A stretch of DNA of 31,219 nucleotides, taken from the NCBI GenBank assembly GCA_964460435.1, contig CAYWRH010000032.1:1-31219 (forward strand), read 5' to 3'. The translations under genes and the position numbers were made by a program. The notes beneath the pieces are model-generated. The model saw only the letters and a list, made by a program, of their open reading frames with translations, was not told the DNA's origin and did not search any database. How positions within the stretch are numbered: the stretch's first letter is position 1; the number at the start of each line of letters is the position of its first letter. Below, in pieces: positions 23,689 through 31,219 of the stretch. This stretch comes from JAAZBV01 sp964460435. GTDB lineage: Bacteria; Desulfobacterota; DSM-4660; Desulfatiglandales; HGW-15.

Positions 23689-26511
23689 ATGACTTACCGC
23701 AAAAAACTCATAGAAGTAGCACTGCCTCTTGAGGCTATAAACAAAGAATCTGCAAGAGAAAAATCTATAAGGCACGGACACCCGAGTACACTTCATCTCT
23801 GGTGGGCGAGACGTCCTCTAGCTGCTTGCAGGGCAGTGCTTTTTGCCCAGCTTGTGGACGACCCTTCTGCTCATCCAGATAAGTTTCCCACGGAAGAGGC
23901 TCAGACAAAGGAAAGGGAGCGTCTGTTTAAGATTATTGAGGAGCTGGTTAAATGGGAAAACATAAATAATGAAAAGGTGCTTAATGCAGCCAGGGCAGAG
24001 ATCCTTAAATCTACAGATGGGAACCCACCCCCTGTGCTTGATCCTTTTTGCGGAGGTGGCTCAATACCTCTTGAGGCCCAGAGGCTGGGGCTAAAGGCTT
24101 ATGCAAGCGATCTTAATCCTGTGGCCGTGCTTATAACAAAGGCGCTTATAGAAATTCCGCCAAAATTTGCTGGAATGCCACCTGTTAATCCAAAGGCCCA
24201 GAAATCTTTTCACTGGGAAGGGGCCAAGGGACTGGCAGAGGATGTAAGATATTATGGGAAATGGATGAGAGATGAAGCGGAAAAACGAATCGGACATCTC
24301 TATCCAAAGGTAAAAATTACAAAAGAAATGACTACAGACCGACCTGATCTGAAATCGTATGTAGGTCAGGAACTTACTGTAATTGCCTGGATTTGGGCAA
24401 GGACAGTACCTAGCCCTGATCCTGCCTTTGGTGGTATACAAGTACCTCTTGCACGATCTTTTTGGCTGTCACTTAAAAAAGGAAAAGAAGCTTTTATTCA
24501 ACCTGTTATCGATCCATCAAAAAAAAAATATGACTTTAAAGTTAAGATTGGCAAACCTGATGATATGTTTGACCCATCTACGGGTACAAAGCCAGCTGGG
24601 CGTGGGTCGAATTTTGAATGCCTCCTTTCTAAGGCGATTATTGATGGTAAGTATATAAAACAGATAGGCCAAACAGAAGGCCTCAAAAAGCGTTTGATGG
24701 CAATAGTATGTGAAGGTAATAGAGAAAGGGTTTACTTAAATCCGATAGCTGAAACGGATGTAGAAATAGAAAAAGCAGCTATTACTTGGAAGCCCGAGTT
24801 TAAGTTAACAGGAAAGAGTGCGGACCAATTACCTCTTTATGGCATGAAAGAATATTGGCAGCTATTTACACCACGGCAGCTTGCTGCATTAACAACCTTT
24901 AGTGACTTAATAAGTGAAGTTCATGATCTTGTTATTAAAGATGCAAAAAGAAATGAAATAGTTACTGATGAGCATAATTCATTTTCGGAAGAGAAAAGCT
25001 GGCCAATATTTTATGCTAATGCTGTAGTTACCTATTTAGCCTTTACATTGAATCGCCAAGTAAATCGTTTGTCAACGATCTCTTTTTGGGACCAAACTTC
25101 ACAGAAAATACAACAAGCTTTTGGACGACAGGCACTTGCAATGACATGGGATTTTTGTGAGGCAAATCCAATAGGTAATTCTTCTGGTAATTGGATGGGG
25201 CAATTGCTTTTTCCAGTAGAATACCTCGAATATGCTGTAACAGACACATTGGGTCTTGTTAATCAAATAGATGCCACATCAAAAACCGCATATTCAGGTG
25301 AGTTAATATGTTGTGATCCTCCTTATTACGATAATATCTGTTATGCTGATCTAAGCGATTTTTTTTATATCTGGTTGCGCCGGACATTGAAAGAAATATA
25401 TCCACAAATTTTGAGTACTGTTATGACACCCAAAGATGAGGAACTAATAGCAAGTCCTTATCGGTTTAGAGGTGACAGAAGTGGTGCCGCGGCATTTTTT
25501 GAAAAGGGACTTGGAGACGTAATAGAACAATGGCGAAACCTAGGTAATGTTGATTACCCGACTACTGTTTTTTATGCTTTTAAACAGTCGGAGACAACTA
25601 ATGAAGGGACTGCATCAACTGGGTGGGAAACCTTCCTTACAGGTGTGATAAATCATGGTTTCACTGTTACTGCCACATGGCCAATTCGAACTGAACTAAC
25701 AGGAAATTTAAAAAAACAGGTCGCAGCCCTTGCATCTTCAGTAGTTTTGGCTCTTATACCAAGGTTTGAAAATGCTCCTATTACTACACGTAGAGAGTTT
25801 ATTCGGGAGTTAAAGCAGGAAATGCCGGATGCTTTTCGGGTTATGCAAAGTGGTAATATCGCGCCTGTTGATCTTGCCCAAGCCGCAATTGGTCCTGGTA
25901 TAGCAGTGTTTTCAAGATATTCAAAAGTGATTGAAGCCGATGGTTCTCGAATGACTGTTCATTCCGCTTTAACATTAATTAACCAAATGCTTGATGAGGT
26001 GCTCGCCGAACAGGAAGGGGAATATGATGCTGATACCCGTTGGGCACTGGCTTGGTTTGAACAGTATGGCGTGGATGAAGGGCCATATGGTGTAGCAGAG
26101 ACCCTTTCAATTGCTAAAAATACGGCTGTTGATGCTCTTGTTAAGGCAGGGATTTTAATGTCAAAAGGAGGCAAAGTCCGGCTATTAAAAAGGAATGAAC
26201 TAGCTGAAGACTGGGACCCTTCAACAGATAATCGTCTTACTGTATGGGAGATTACTCAGCACCTTATAAGGCTATTGGTAGACAAAGGTAGTGAAGAGGC
26301 TGCTTCCAACCTCTTAAAAAAGGTTGGTGGTTTGGGCGAAACAGCCCGTGATCTTGCATATAGGATTTACATAGTGTGTGATCGGAAAAAATGGGCGCAG
26401 GAGGCACTTGTTTACAATAGCCTAGTTGTAGCATGGCCCGAATTGACAAAACTTGCAGGCAAAAAAGAACAAAAAATAGAAACTCAGGAAAACCTCTTTG
26501 GTAAAGGATAA
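23689..26511 (+). CDS. DUF1156 adenine-specific DNA methyltransferase (COG1743, PglXI-like)
   Basis: The protein is 940 residues. The N-terminal DUF1156 block is diagnostic (KLIEVALPLEAIN, then HPSTLHLWWARRPLAACRA at about 31-49). SAM motif I is DPFCGGGSIPLEA (118-130), with YASDLNPVAV just after it. The catalytic motif IV DPPYYDNICYADLSDFFY lies far downstream (543-560), so the order is that of a circularly arranged N6-adenine methylase with a large insert, probably target recognition. In the insert, zinc-ribbon cysteines described for COG1743 are replaced (RTVPSPDPAFGG). In BREX type 3 this family is PglXI, which marks host DNA. AGGGA precedes the ATG. The gene ends six bases before the DUF499 start. 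The middle (about 24280-25950) looks more A+T-rich than its ends and contains an A10 run. Confidence 0.9.
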   Translation: MTYRKKLIEVALPLEAINKESAREKSIRHGHPSTLHLWWARRPLAACRAVLFAQLVDDPSAHPDKFPTEEAQTKERERLFKIIEELVKWENINNEKVLNAARAEILKSTDGNPPPVLDPFCGGGSIPLEAQRLGLKAYASDLNPVAVLITKALIEIPPKFAGMPPVNPKAQKSFHWEGAKGLAEDVRYYGKWMRDEAEKRIGHLYPKVKITKEMTTDRPDLKSYVGQELTVIAWIWARTVPSPDPAFGGIQVPLARSFWLSLKKGKEAFIQPVIDPSKKKYDFKVKIGKPDDMFDPSTGTKPAGRGSNFECLLSKAIIDGKYIKQIGQTEGLKKRLMAIVCEGNRERVYLNPIAETDVEIEKAAITWKPEFKLTGKSADQLPLYGMKEYWQLFTPRQLAALTTFSDLISEVHDLVIKDAKRNEIVTDEHNSFSEEKSWPIFYANAVVTYLAFTLNRQVNRLSTISFWDQTSQKIQQAFGRQALAMTWDFCEANPIGNSSGNWMGQLLFPVEYLEYAVTDTLGLVNQIDATSKTAYSGELICCDPPYYDNICYADLSDFFYIWLRRTLKEIYPQILSTVMTPKDEELIASPYRFRGDRSGAAAFFEKGLGDVIEQWRNLGNVDYPTTVFYAFKQSETTNEGTASTGWETFLTGVINHGFTVTATWPIRTELTGNLKKQVAALASSVVLALIPRFENAPITTRREFIRELKQEMPDAFRVMQSGNIAPVDLAQAAIGPGIAVFSRYSKVIEADGSRMTVHSALTLINQMLDEVLAEQEGEYDADTRWALAWFEQYGVDEGPYGVAETLSIAKNTAVDALVKAGILMSKGGKVRLLKRNELAEDWDPSTDNRLTVWEITQHLIRLLVDKGSEEAASNLLKKVGGLGETARDLAYRIYIVCDRKKWAQEALVYNSLVVAWPELTKLAGKKEQKIETQENLFGKG
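24519..24528 (+). repeat. A10 homopolymer inside the methylase gene
   Basis: Ten consecutive A encode Lys-Lys-Lys after Ser277 in the methylase insert. It is the longest homopolymer I noticed in the window. A single-base slip would truncate the enzyme before the DPPY motif. Confidence 0.85.
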
Positions 26512-26517
26512 TGGGTT

Positions 26518-29500
26518 ATGGCATTAAGTAACAGTGAAAGAATAGGTAAGGGACTTGAACTGCTTAAGGCGGGGCTTATCCCATTTGTTGAACAGGAACT
26601 TAAGGCAGTATATGGCGATGAGTGGAAAGAAAGGCTTAAGGAGGCCATTCCCAAAAAGGATATAGAAACCAGAATTGAAGCAGATACATCAAAGTGGGAC
26701 ATTCAACTGGTCCTTTCAATTGTATGGAATAACTGGAACCTGGTCTTTAAAAAAACCCTGGGTAATACAGAGAGGTCATATGTTAGTGAATTAAGAGATG
26801 TTCGAAATCGTTGGGCACATCAGAATGGTTTTACCTATGATGATACCTACCGTGCCCTTGATTCAATGACAAGGCTTCTAAGATCAGTTTCAGCAAAAGA
26901 GGCCGAAGATGTTGATAAAATTGCACAGGAAACCATGAGAGTACGCTTTGCCGAACAGGCCCGGCAGGAGGTGAGGAGAAAGACAGGAACACCAGTTGAA
27001 GGCAGCCCTGTGTTGGGTCTGAAACCCTGGCGGGAAGTTGTATTTCCGCACCCGGATGTGGCTGAAGGAAAGTACCAGCAAGCCGAGTTTGCAGCAGACC
27101 TGGAACAGGTTCGGGCCGGAAAAGCCAGCAGCGAGTATGGAAACCCAAAGGAATTTTTTAGACGCACCTTTTTGACTGTCGGGCTTACTGACCTACTAAA
27201 GGAGGCCCTGTTACGGATAACTGGTAAAGGAGGAAGCCCTGTGGTTGAGCTTCAAACCAATTTTGGCGGAGGTAAAACACACTCTATGCTTGCCCTTTAT
27301 CACCTTTTATCAAATACACCGGTAAATGAGTTTGCCGGTATTGAGCCTATTCTTGAAGATACTGGTATTGTTAATAAACCCAAAGTAAACAGGGCGGCAC
27401 TTGTTGGCACAGCACTAAATCCAGGCCAACCCCATAAAAAAGAAGACGGTACAGAGGTAAAAACCTTGTGGGGCGAACTCGCCTGGCAGCTTGGTAAAAA
27501 AGAGGGTTACTTGATGGTTGCTGACAATGATCGTAATGGGACAAGCCCTGGTTCACAAGTTTTGGGGGATCTTTTTAAAAAATTTGGCCCATGTCTTGTT
27601 CTTATAGATGAATGGGTGGCCTATGTACGCCAGACCTATGGAAAAACAGACATTCCCGGAGGAAGCTTTGACAGCAACATGACTTTTGCACAGGCCATTA
27701 CAGAAGCTGCGCGATCAACATCGGGAACGCTGCTTGTTGCGAGTATACCATCTTCTGATATTGAAATTGGGGGCGACGGAGGTCAGGAAGCTCTTTCAAG
27801 ACTAAAAAATACATTCGGCAGGATGGAATCACCATGGCGGCCTGCTAGTGCTGAAGAGAGTTTTGAGATTGTGCGCAGAAGACTTTTTGAACCCATTACT
27901 GAACCCAAGAATTTTGCAGCAAGGGATGCGGTAATAAAGGCTTATGGACAGTTATATAGAAGTAATAAATTGGAATTCCCGCAAGGCTGTGCAGAGGTTG
28001 ACTATGAGAGACGTTTGGAAAAGGCGTACCCAATACACCCAGAACTCTTTGACAGACTATATGAGGACTGGGGCAGCTTGGAAAAATTTCAAAGAACAAG
28101 GGGCGTTCTCAGGCTTATGGCATCCGTAATTTCGGAGCTCTGGGACAGGAATGATTCAAACCTTTTAATAATGCCTTCATCAGTACCCATAGACGCACCA
28201 CCAGTTCAATCAGAACTAACGAGATATCTGGAAGACAATTGGCGTCCGGTAATGGAAAAGGATGTTGATGGGCCGGAAGCCCTTCCCTTAAATATTGACA
28301 GGGAAGTGCCAACACTTGGCAGATATTCGGCTTCAAGACGTGTATCACGAACTGTATACATGGGTTCTGCGCCACTTTCAAAGACAAAAAGCCCTGGCAT
28401 AGATGATCGAAGTATTCGTCTGGGATGCGTCCAGCCCGGAGAGAGTATATCTACATTTGGAGATGCCCTAAGGAGACTGATAGACAGATCAACTCATTTA
28501 TATGTTGATGGCAAAAGATACTGGTATTCGACACAGCCTAGTGTAATGCGTCTAGCACAGGATCGGGCTGCGCAACAGGAGGAGGATAAGGTATGGGAAG
28601 AACTCAAACGAAGGTTGAGGTTAGACAGACAACGTGGAGAATTTGCTGCTGTACATATAGTGCCTGAATCGACAGGCGATGTTCAAGACGATTCTGAATC
28701 ACGTCTTGTTATTCTTGGGCCTGAAAAACCCCATACAGGAAAATCAATAGATAGCGATGCCCGGATTGAATGTGAAAAGATACTTAAGAATCGAGGTAAC
28801 AGCCCCAGAATATATAAAAACATGCTGGTTTTTTTAGCCCCTGATAAGGCAAGACTTAATGACCTTGATCAAGCCATAAGAAATTACCTTGCATGGAATT
28901 CCATATGGTCAGAAAAGGAAGCACTTAACCTTGATGCTTTTCAATCCAGACAGGCATCTTCGAGACGTGAACAGGCAGAAGAGACTGTCCAAAGCAGGAT
29001 AAGAGAGACCTACATATGGCTACTTGTGCCATTGCAGTCAGATCCTCAAAAACCTGTTGAATGGCAGGAATCACGCCTGCAGGGGCAAGACCCATTGGCT
29101 GTAAGAGCTATCAAGCGCCTAAAGAATGATGAAAATTTTATTATGCAATTCTCACCCACCCGTTTGCGCCTGGAGCTTGACCGGTATCTCTGGAAAGACG
29201 TAAATCACATCAATCTAAAAAAACTCTGGGAATATTTTGCCACTTATCTTTATCTGCCAAGAGTTAAGGGAAGTGATGTTTTGATACAGGCTGTACAGGA
29301 GGGTATTCAACAGACAACATGGCCTGAATATTTTGCATATGCTGAAGGTTACAATGAAGAAAAGGAAAGATACTTAGGTTTAAGAGCAGGTCGTCTGACA
29401 TCGGTTGTTATGGATAATCAAAGTCTTGTTGTTAAACCAGAAGCAGCAAAAAGGCAGATGGAAGAAGAAAGAAAAGATGCGGTATCATTAGAAAAAAAAG

Positions 29501-29805
29501 ATGCAGAGCCAGGTTCGAAGACATTTTCAGGCAAAGCACCTTTGGAAGAAGAACCTGTTGAATTCCCAAAGCCAAGGAGATTTCATGGCTCTGTGGAGCT
29601 TGATGCAACGAGGCTGGGAAGAGATGCTGGTAGAATTGCCGAAGAAGTTGTCCAGCATCTTTCGGGTCTTGTTGGGGCGGATGTGGAGGTTACTATTGAG
29701 ATAAGTGCCAGGATACCTGATGGCGCTTCAGAGCAGGTGGTGCGGACAGTAACAGAAAACTGTAATACTCTAAATTTTAAATCCTTTGGGTTTGAGGAAG
29801 AGTAA
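26518..29805 (+). CDS. DUF499 ATPase (BrxC/PglY-like, COG1483) with N-terminal Swt1-like HEPN domain
   Basis: The protein is 1095 residues. Residues 1-125 form a Swt1-like HEPN helical domain (SNSERIGKGLELLKAGL, then VRNRWAHQ) with the RxxxxH motif intact (Arg96-His101), the catalytic signature of HEPN RNases. The DUF499 P-loop follows: ELQTNFGGGKTHS (Walker A, Lys253-Thr254) and CLVLIDEWVAY (Walker B, Asp364-Glu365). ASIPSSD and QEALSRLKNTFGRMESPW fit sensor regions. The C-terminus has an acidic/basic linker (about 985-1020) and ends in an ARIPDG/ENCNTLNF domain typical of the family. BrxC and PglY are large ATPases needed for BREX modification and exclusion. AAAGGA precedes ATG 26518. The kinase gene starts 17 bp after it. 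HEPN activity is inferred from the motif only. Confidence 0.9.
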   Translation: MALSNSERIGKGLELLKAGLIPFVEQELKAVYGDEWKERLKEAIPKKDIETRIEADTSKWDIQLVLSIVWNNWNLVFKKTLGNTERSYVSELRDVRNRWAHQNGFTYDDTYRALDSMTRLLRSVSAKEAEDVDKIAQETMRVRFAEQARQEVRRKTGTPVEGSPVLGLKPWREVVFPHPDVAEGKYQQAEFAADLEQVRAGKASSEYGNPKEFFRRTFLTVGLTDLLKEALLRITGKGGSPVVELQTNFGGGKTHSMLALYHLLSNTPVNEFAGIEPILEDTGIVNKPKVNRAALVGTALNPGQPHKKEDGTEVKTLWGELAWQLGKKEGYLMVADNDRNGTSPGSQVLGDLFKKFGPCLVLIDEWVAYVRQTYGKTDIPGGSFDSNMTFAQAITEAARSTSGTLLVASIPSSDIEIGGDGGQEALSRLKNTFGRMESPWRPASAEESFEIVRRRLFEPITEPKNFAARDAVIKAYGQLYRSNKLEFPQGCAEVDYERRLEKAYPIHPELFDRLYEDWGSLEKFQRTRGVLRLMASVISELWDRNDSNLLIMPSSVPIDAPPVQSELTRYLEDNWRPVMEKDVDGPEALPLNIDREVPTLGRYSASRRVSRTVYMGSAPLSKTKSPGIDDRSIRLGCVQPGESISTFGDALRRLIDRSTHLYVDGKRYWYSTQPSVMRLAQDRAAQQEEDKVWEELKRRLRLDRQRGEFAAVHIVPESTGDVQDDSESRLVILGPEKPHTGKSIDSDARIECEKILKNRGNSPRIYKNMLVFLAPDKARLNDLDQAIRNYLAWNSIWSEKEALNLDAFQSRQASSRREQAEETVQSRIRETYIWLLVPLQSDPQKPVEWQESRLQGQDPLAVRAIKRLKNDENFIMQFSPTRLRLELDRYLWKDVNHINLKKLWEYFATYLYLPRVKGSDVLIQAVQEGIQQTTWPEYFAYAEGYNEEKERYLGLRAGRLTSVVMDNQSLVVKPEAAKRQMEEERKDAVSLEKKDAEPGSKTFSGKAPLEEEPVEFPKPRRFHGSVELDATRLGRDAGRIAEEVVQHLSGLVGADVEVTIEISARIPDGASEQVVRTVTENCNTLNFKSFGFEEE

Positions 29806-29822
29806 AGTGTAGTAATATCAAA

Positions 29823-31219
29823 ATGGCTGAAAATTCTGATAATGAAAAATTACTTGATGATAAATACCTTGTAATCAGGAAATTGGGTGAAGGTGGTTTT
29901 GGAAATGTCTTTCTTGCACAGGATGTCTTAATTGAGTACAGGTATGTTGCATTAAAAAGGCTTGAAATAGACAGCCCTAACAGAGAAAAAATTCTTATCC
30001 GGGAAATGGAGTACCTCTCCAGCCTCTCAAGTTCACACATTACACAATTCTATCACCATTTTCATGATGAAGATGATTTATATCTGGTAATGGAGTATTG
30101 CCCCGGAGGCTCATTACTCAAGAAACTAATACTGGCAGAACCCATTAACCAGGATCAGGCTATTAAGTGGGTAAAACAGTTGTGTGAAACCCTCCAGTTA
30201 GTTCATGCTAATAAAATAGTACATCACGATTTGAAACCGGAAAATTTGCTGTTTGATAATGAAGGAAGAATAAAGATAGCGGATTTTGGGGTAGCTAACA
30301 CAAGGACTGGGACCCTTGCTTATATGAGCCCTGAGTTGTTCATGCCGGCAGAAAAAGTCTCTCCTTATGATGGCAGGATCGATATCTATTCTCTTGGGGT
30401 AACTCTTCTTGAAATATTAACACACAGGAATCCGTTTATAGGTTTATCTGACGAGGAGATGCTCAATTCAAAGATTATGCAGGATTTTATCCCTGATGAT
30501 CTGCCTGAATGGTTGAAAGAAATACTGCTTAAAGCACTCCATCCCAAACCAGAGTTACGATTCCAGACGATGAACGAATTTAAAGAAGCACTTGAATCAA
30601 GACATGTCCCATATGTATTCAGTCAAAAAAGTATTCAGGCATATAATGCTGCCATACAAGCAGATGAATATATTAAGAGGAAAAAATGGAGCAAAGCACT
30701 AAAAATCCTTGATCAGGCGTTGTTCTATGACCCGGATTGCTTATATGCCCTGACCACCGCAGGGCGGTGCGAACTGATATTTAAGAGAATAGATAAGGCA
30801 GAAAAATATTTTGAACAGGCTGTTAAGTTAAATCCACGTATAAATATTCAAAAAGAATTAGGGTGGATATACCTCGAAAAAAGAAGATACCCTGAAGCAA
30901 TCTCCATGCTCAATGATCACCTTCATAGGGAAGCATCCGATTATGAAGCTTATAATTTATTGGTAAAAGCCTTTTACTTAACAAACAGATATGAAGCCGC
31001 TATAGATTTGATGAATATTATTCTTAAGAATTTTAATAAGAATAATTGTTTCGAAAATAATATCTGGATATGTCATATGCTTCTAGGAAATCAGCTTAAA
31101 GACTTTGGCATGATCAATGATAAGGAAAATCCTTTCCTCATATATAACTGGAATGTCTTTAATGAAGAAAATCGCTCATGGGATGGTATTAGTGAAGGTC
31201 GTATAAAGTTAAAATCCAA
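29823..31219 (+). CDS. Serine/threonine protein kinase with TPR repeats, cut by the window end
   Basis: The open frame runs from ATG 29823 off the window (465 codons visible). Residues 14-260 form a Hanks-type kinase: GEGGFGNV loop (22-29), VALK (Lys45), Glu61 in the C helix, HHDLKPEN (Asp136, Lys138, Asn141), DFG (154-156) and a SPE in place of APE (169-171). All catalytic residues are present, but HRD is HHD, so it is a non-RD kinase. Residues about 270-400 contain TPR-like units (KRKKWSKALKILDQALFYDP, RIDKAEKYFEQAVKLNP, RRYPEAISML, RYEAAIDLMNIIL). No transmembrane helix is seen so far. It lies 17 bp after the DUF499 gene with no clear ribosome site, suggesting translational coupling. Kinases occur in Pgl/type 2 BREX as PglW; the architecture here is different. 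Confidence 0.9.
   Translation, partial: MAENSDNEKLLDDKYLVIRKLGEGGFGNVFLAQDVLIEYRYVALKRLEIDSPNREKILIREMEYLSSLSSSHITQFYHHFHDEDDLYLVMEYCPGGSLLKKLILAEPINQDQAIKWVKQLCETLQLVHANKIVHHDLKPENLLFDNEGRIKIADFGVANTRTGTLAYMSPELFMPAEKVSPYDGRIDIYSLGVTLLEILTHRNPFIGLSDEEMLNSKIMQDFIPDDLPEWLKEILLKALHPKPELRFQTMNEFKEALESRHVPYVFSQKSIQAYNAAIQADEYIKRKKWSKALKILDQALFYDPDCLYALTTAGRCELIFKRIDKAEKYFEQAVKLNPRINIQKELGWIYLEKRRYPEAISMLNDHLHREASDYEAYNLLVKAFYLTNRYEAAIDLMNIILKNFNKNNCFENNIWICHMLLGNQLKDFGMINDKENPFLIYNWNVFNEENRSWDGISEGRIKLKS

Noticed and set aside
24400..24620. Loss of zinc-ribbon cysteines in the DUF1156 methylase as a sign of decay
   Set aside because: The pattern TVPSPDPAF and the surrounding sequence resemble a widespread cysteine-free subfamily, and the SAM and DPPY motifs are intact.
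18427..31219. Complete DISARM system
   Set aside because: The helicase resembles DrmD, but no DrmA, DrmB (DUF1998) or DrmC (phospholipase D) gene is present, and DUF499/DUF1156 point to BREX-type relatives.

Overview
The window looks like chromosome from an anaerobic deltaproteobacterium-like organism (Desulfobacterota or Syntrophia-like). This is inferred from moderate GC, the gene mix, strong AGGAGG ribosome sites and hairpin or low-complexity repeats between genes. No taxonomic marker gene is present, so the assignment is tentative.

Region A (49-8450) is a minus-strand run of mostly exported proteins read away from a divergent MarR regulator at 7971. In transcription order it encodes a lipoprotein amidohydrolase, a tannase/feruloyl-esterase-family hydrolase, two paralogous secreted proteins with paired CDRxCL cysteines, an exported SnoaL/NTF2-like protein and a MoaF-like calycin protein. 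Two genes are interrupted. The MoaF-like gene has an in-frame TAG between its domains, and the second CDRxCL paralogue has an A8 run in its signal peptide that shifts the frame. The MarR intergenic region carries two good divergent promoters and nested palindromes.

Region B (8464-18008) is mostly housekeeping. It holds a membrane-anchored coiled-coil protein, a LOG-family protein overlapping a PfkB sugar kinase, a stand-alone CBM48 protein with its own promoter and 5' hairpin, a Ca/Na antiporter, a DUF481 outer-membrane protein ending in a 17-bp inverted repeat, an MscS channel overlapping CorA, a radical SAM protein and a phosphoglycolate-phosphatase-like HAD enzyme.

Region C (18427 to the window end) is a co-directional defence-type island. 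It encodes an SNF2 helicase with a C-terminal DUF3883/NOV_C (IEVK) domain, an AlbA/Schlafen-GHKL protein with a 12-bp coding tandem repeat, a DUF1156 adenine methylase (PglXI-like), a DUF499 ATPase (BrxC/PglY-like) with an N-terminal Swt1-like HEPN domain bearing RxxxxH, and a Ser/Thr kinase with TPRs cut by the window edge. Helicase, DUF1156 methylase and DUF499 ATPase match the core of type 3 BREX, while a kinase is a feature of the Pgl/type 2 branch. No pglZ, brxA or brxF is visible, so this is a hybrid or variant methylation-helicase-ATPase-kinase system, and the most interesting part of the window.

No rRNA, tRNA, CRISPR array, transposase or integrase was recognised.
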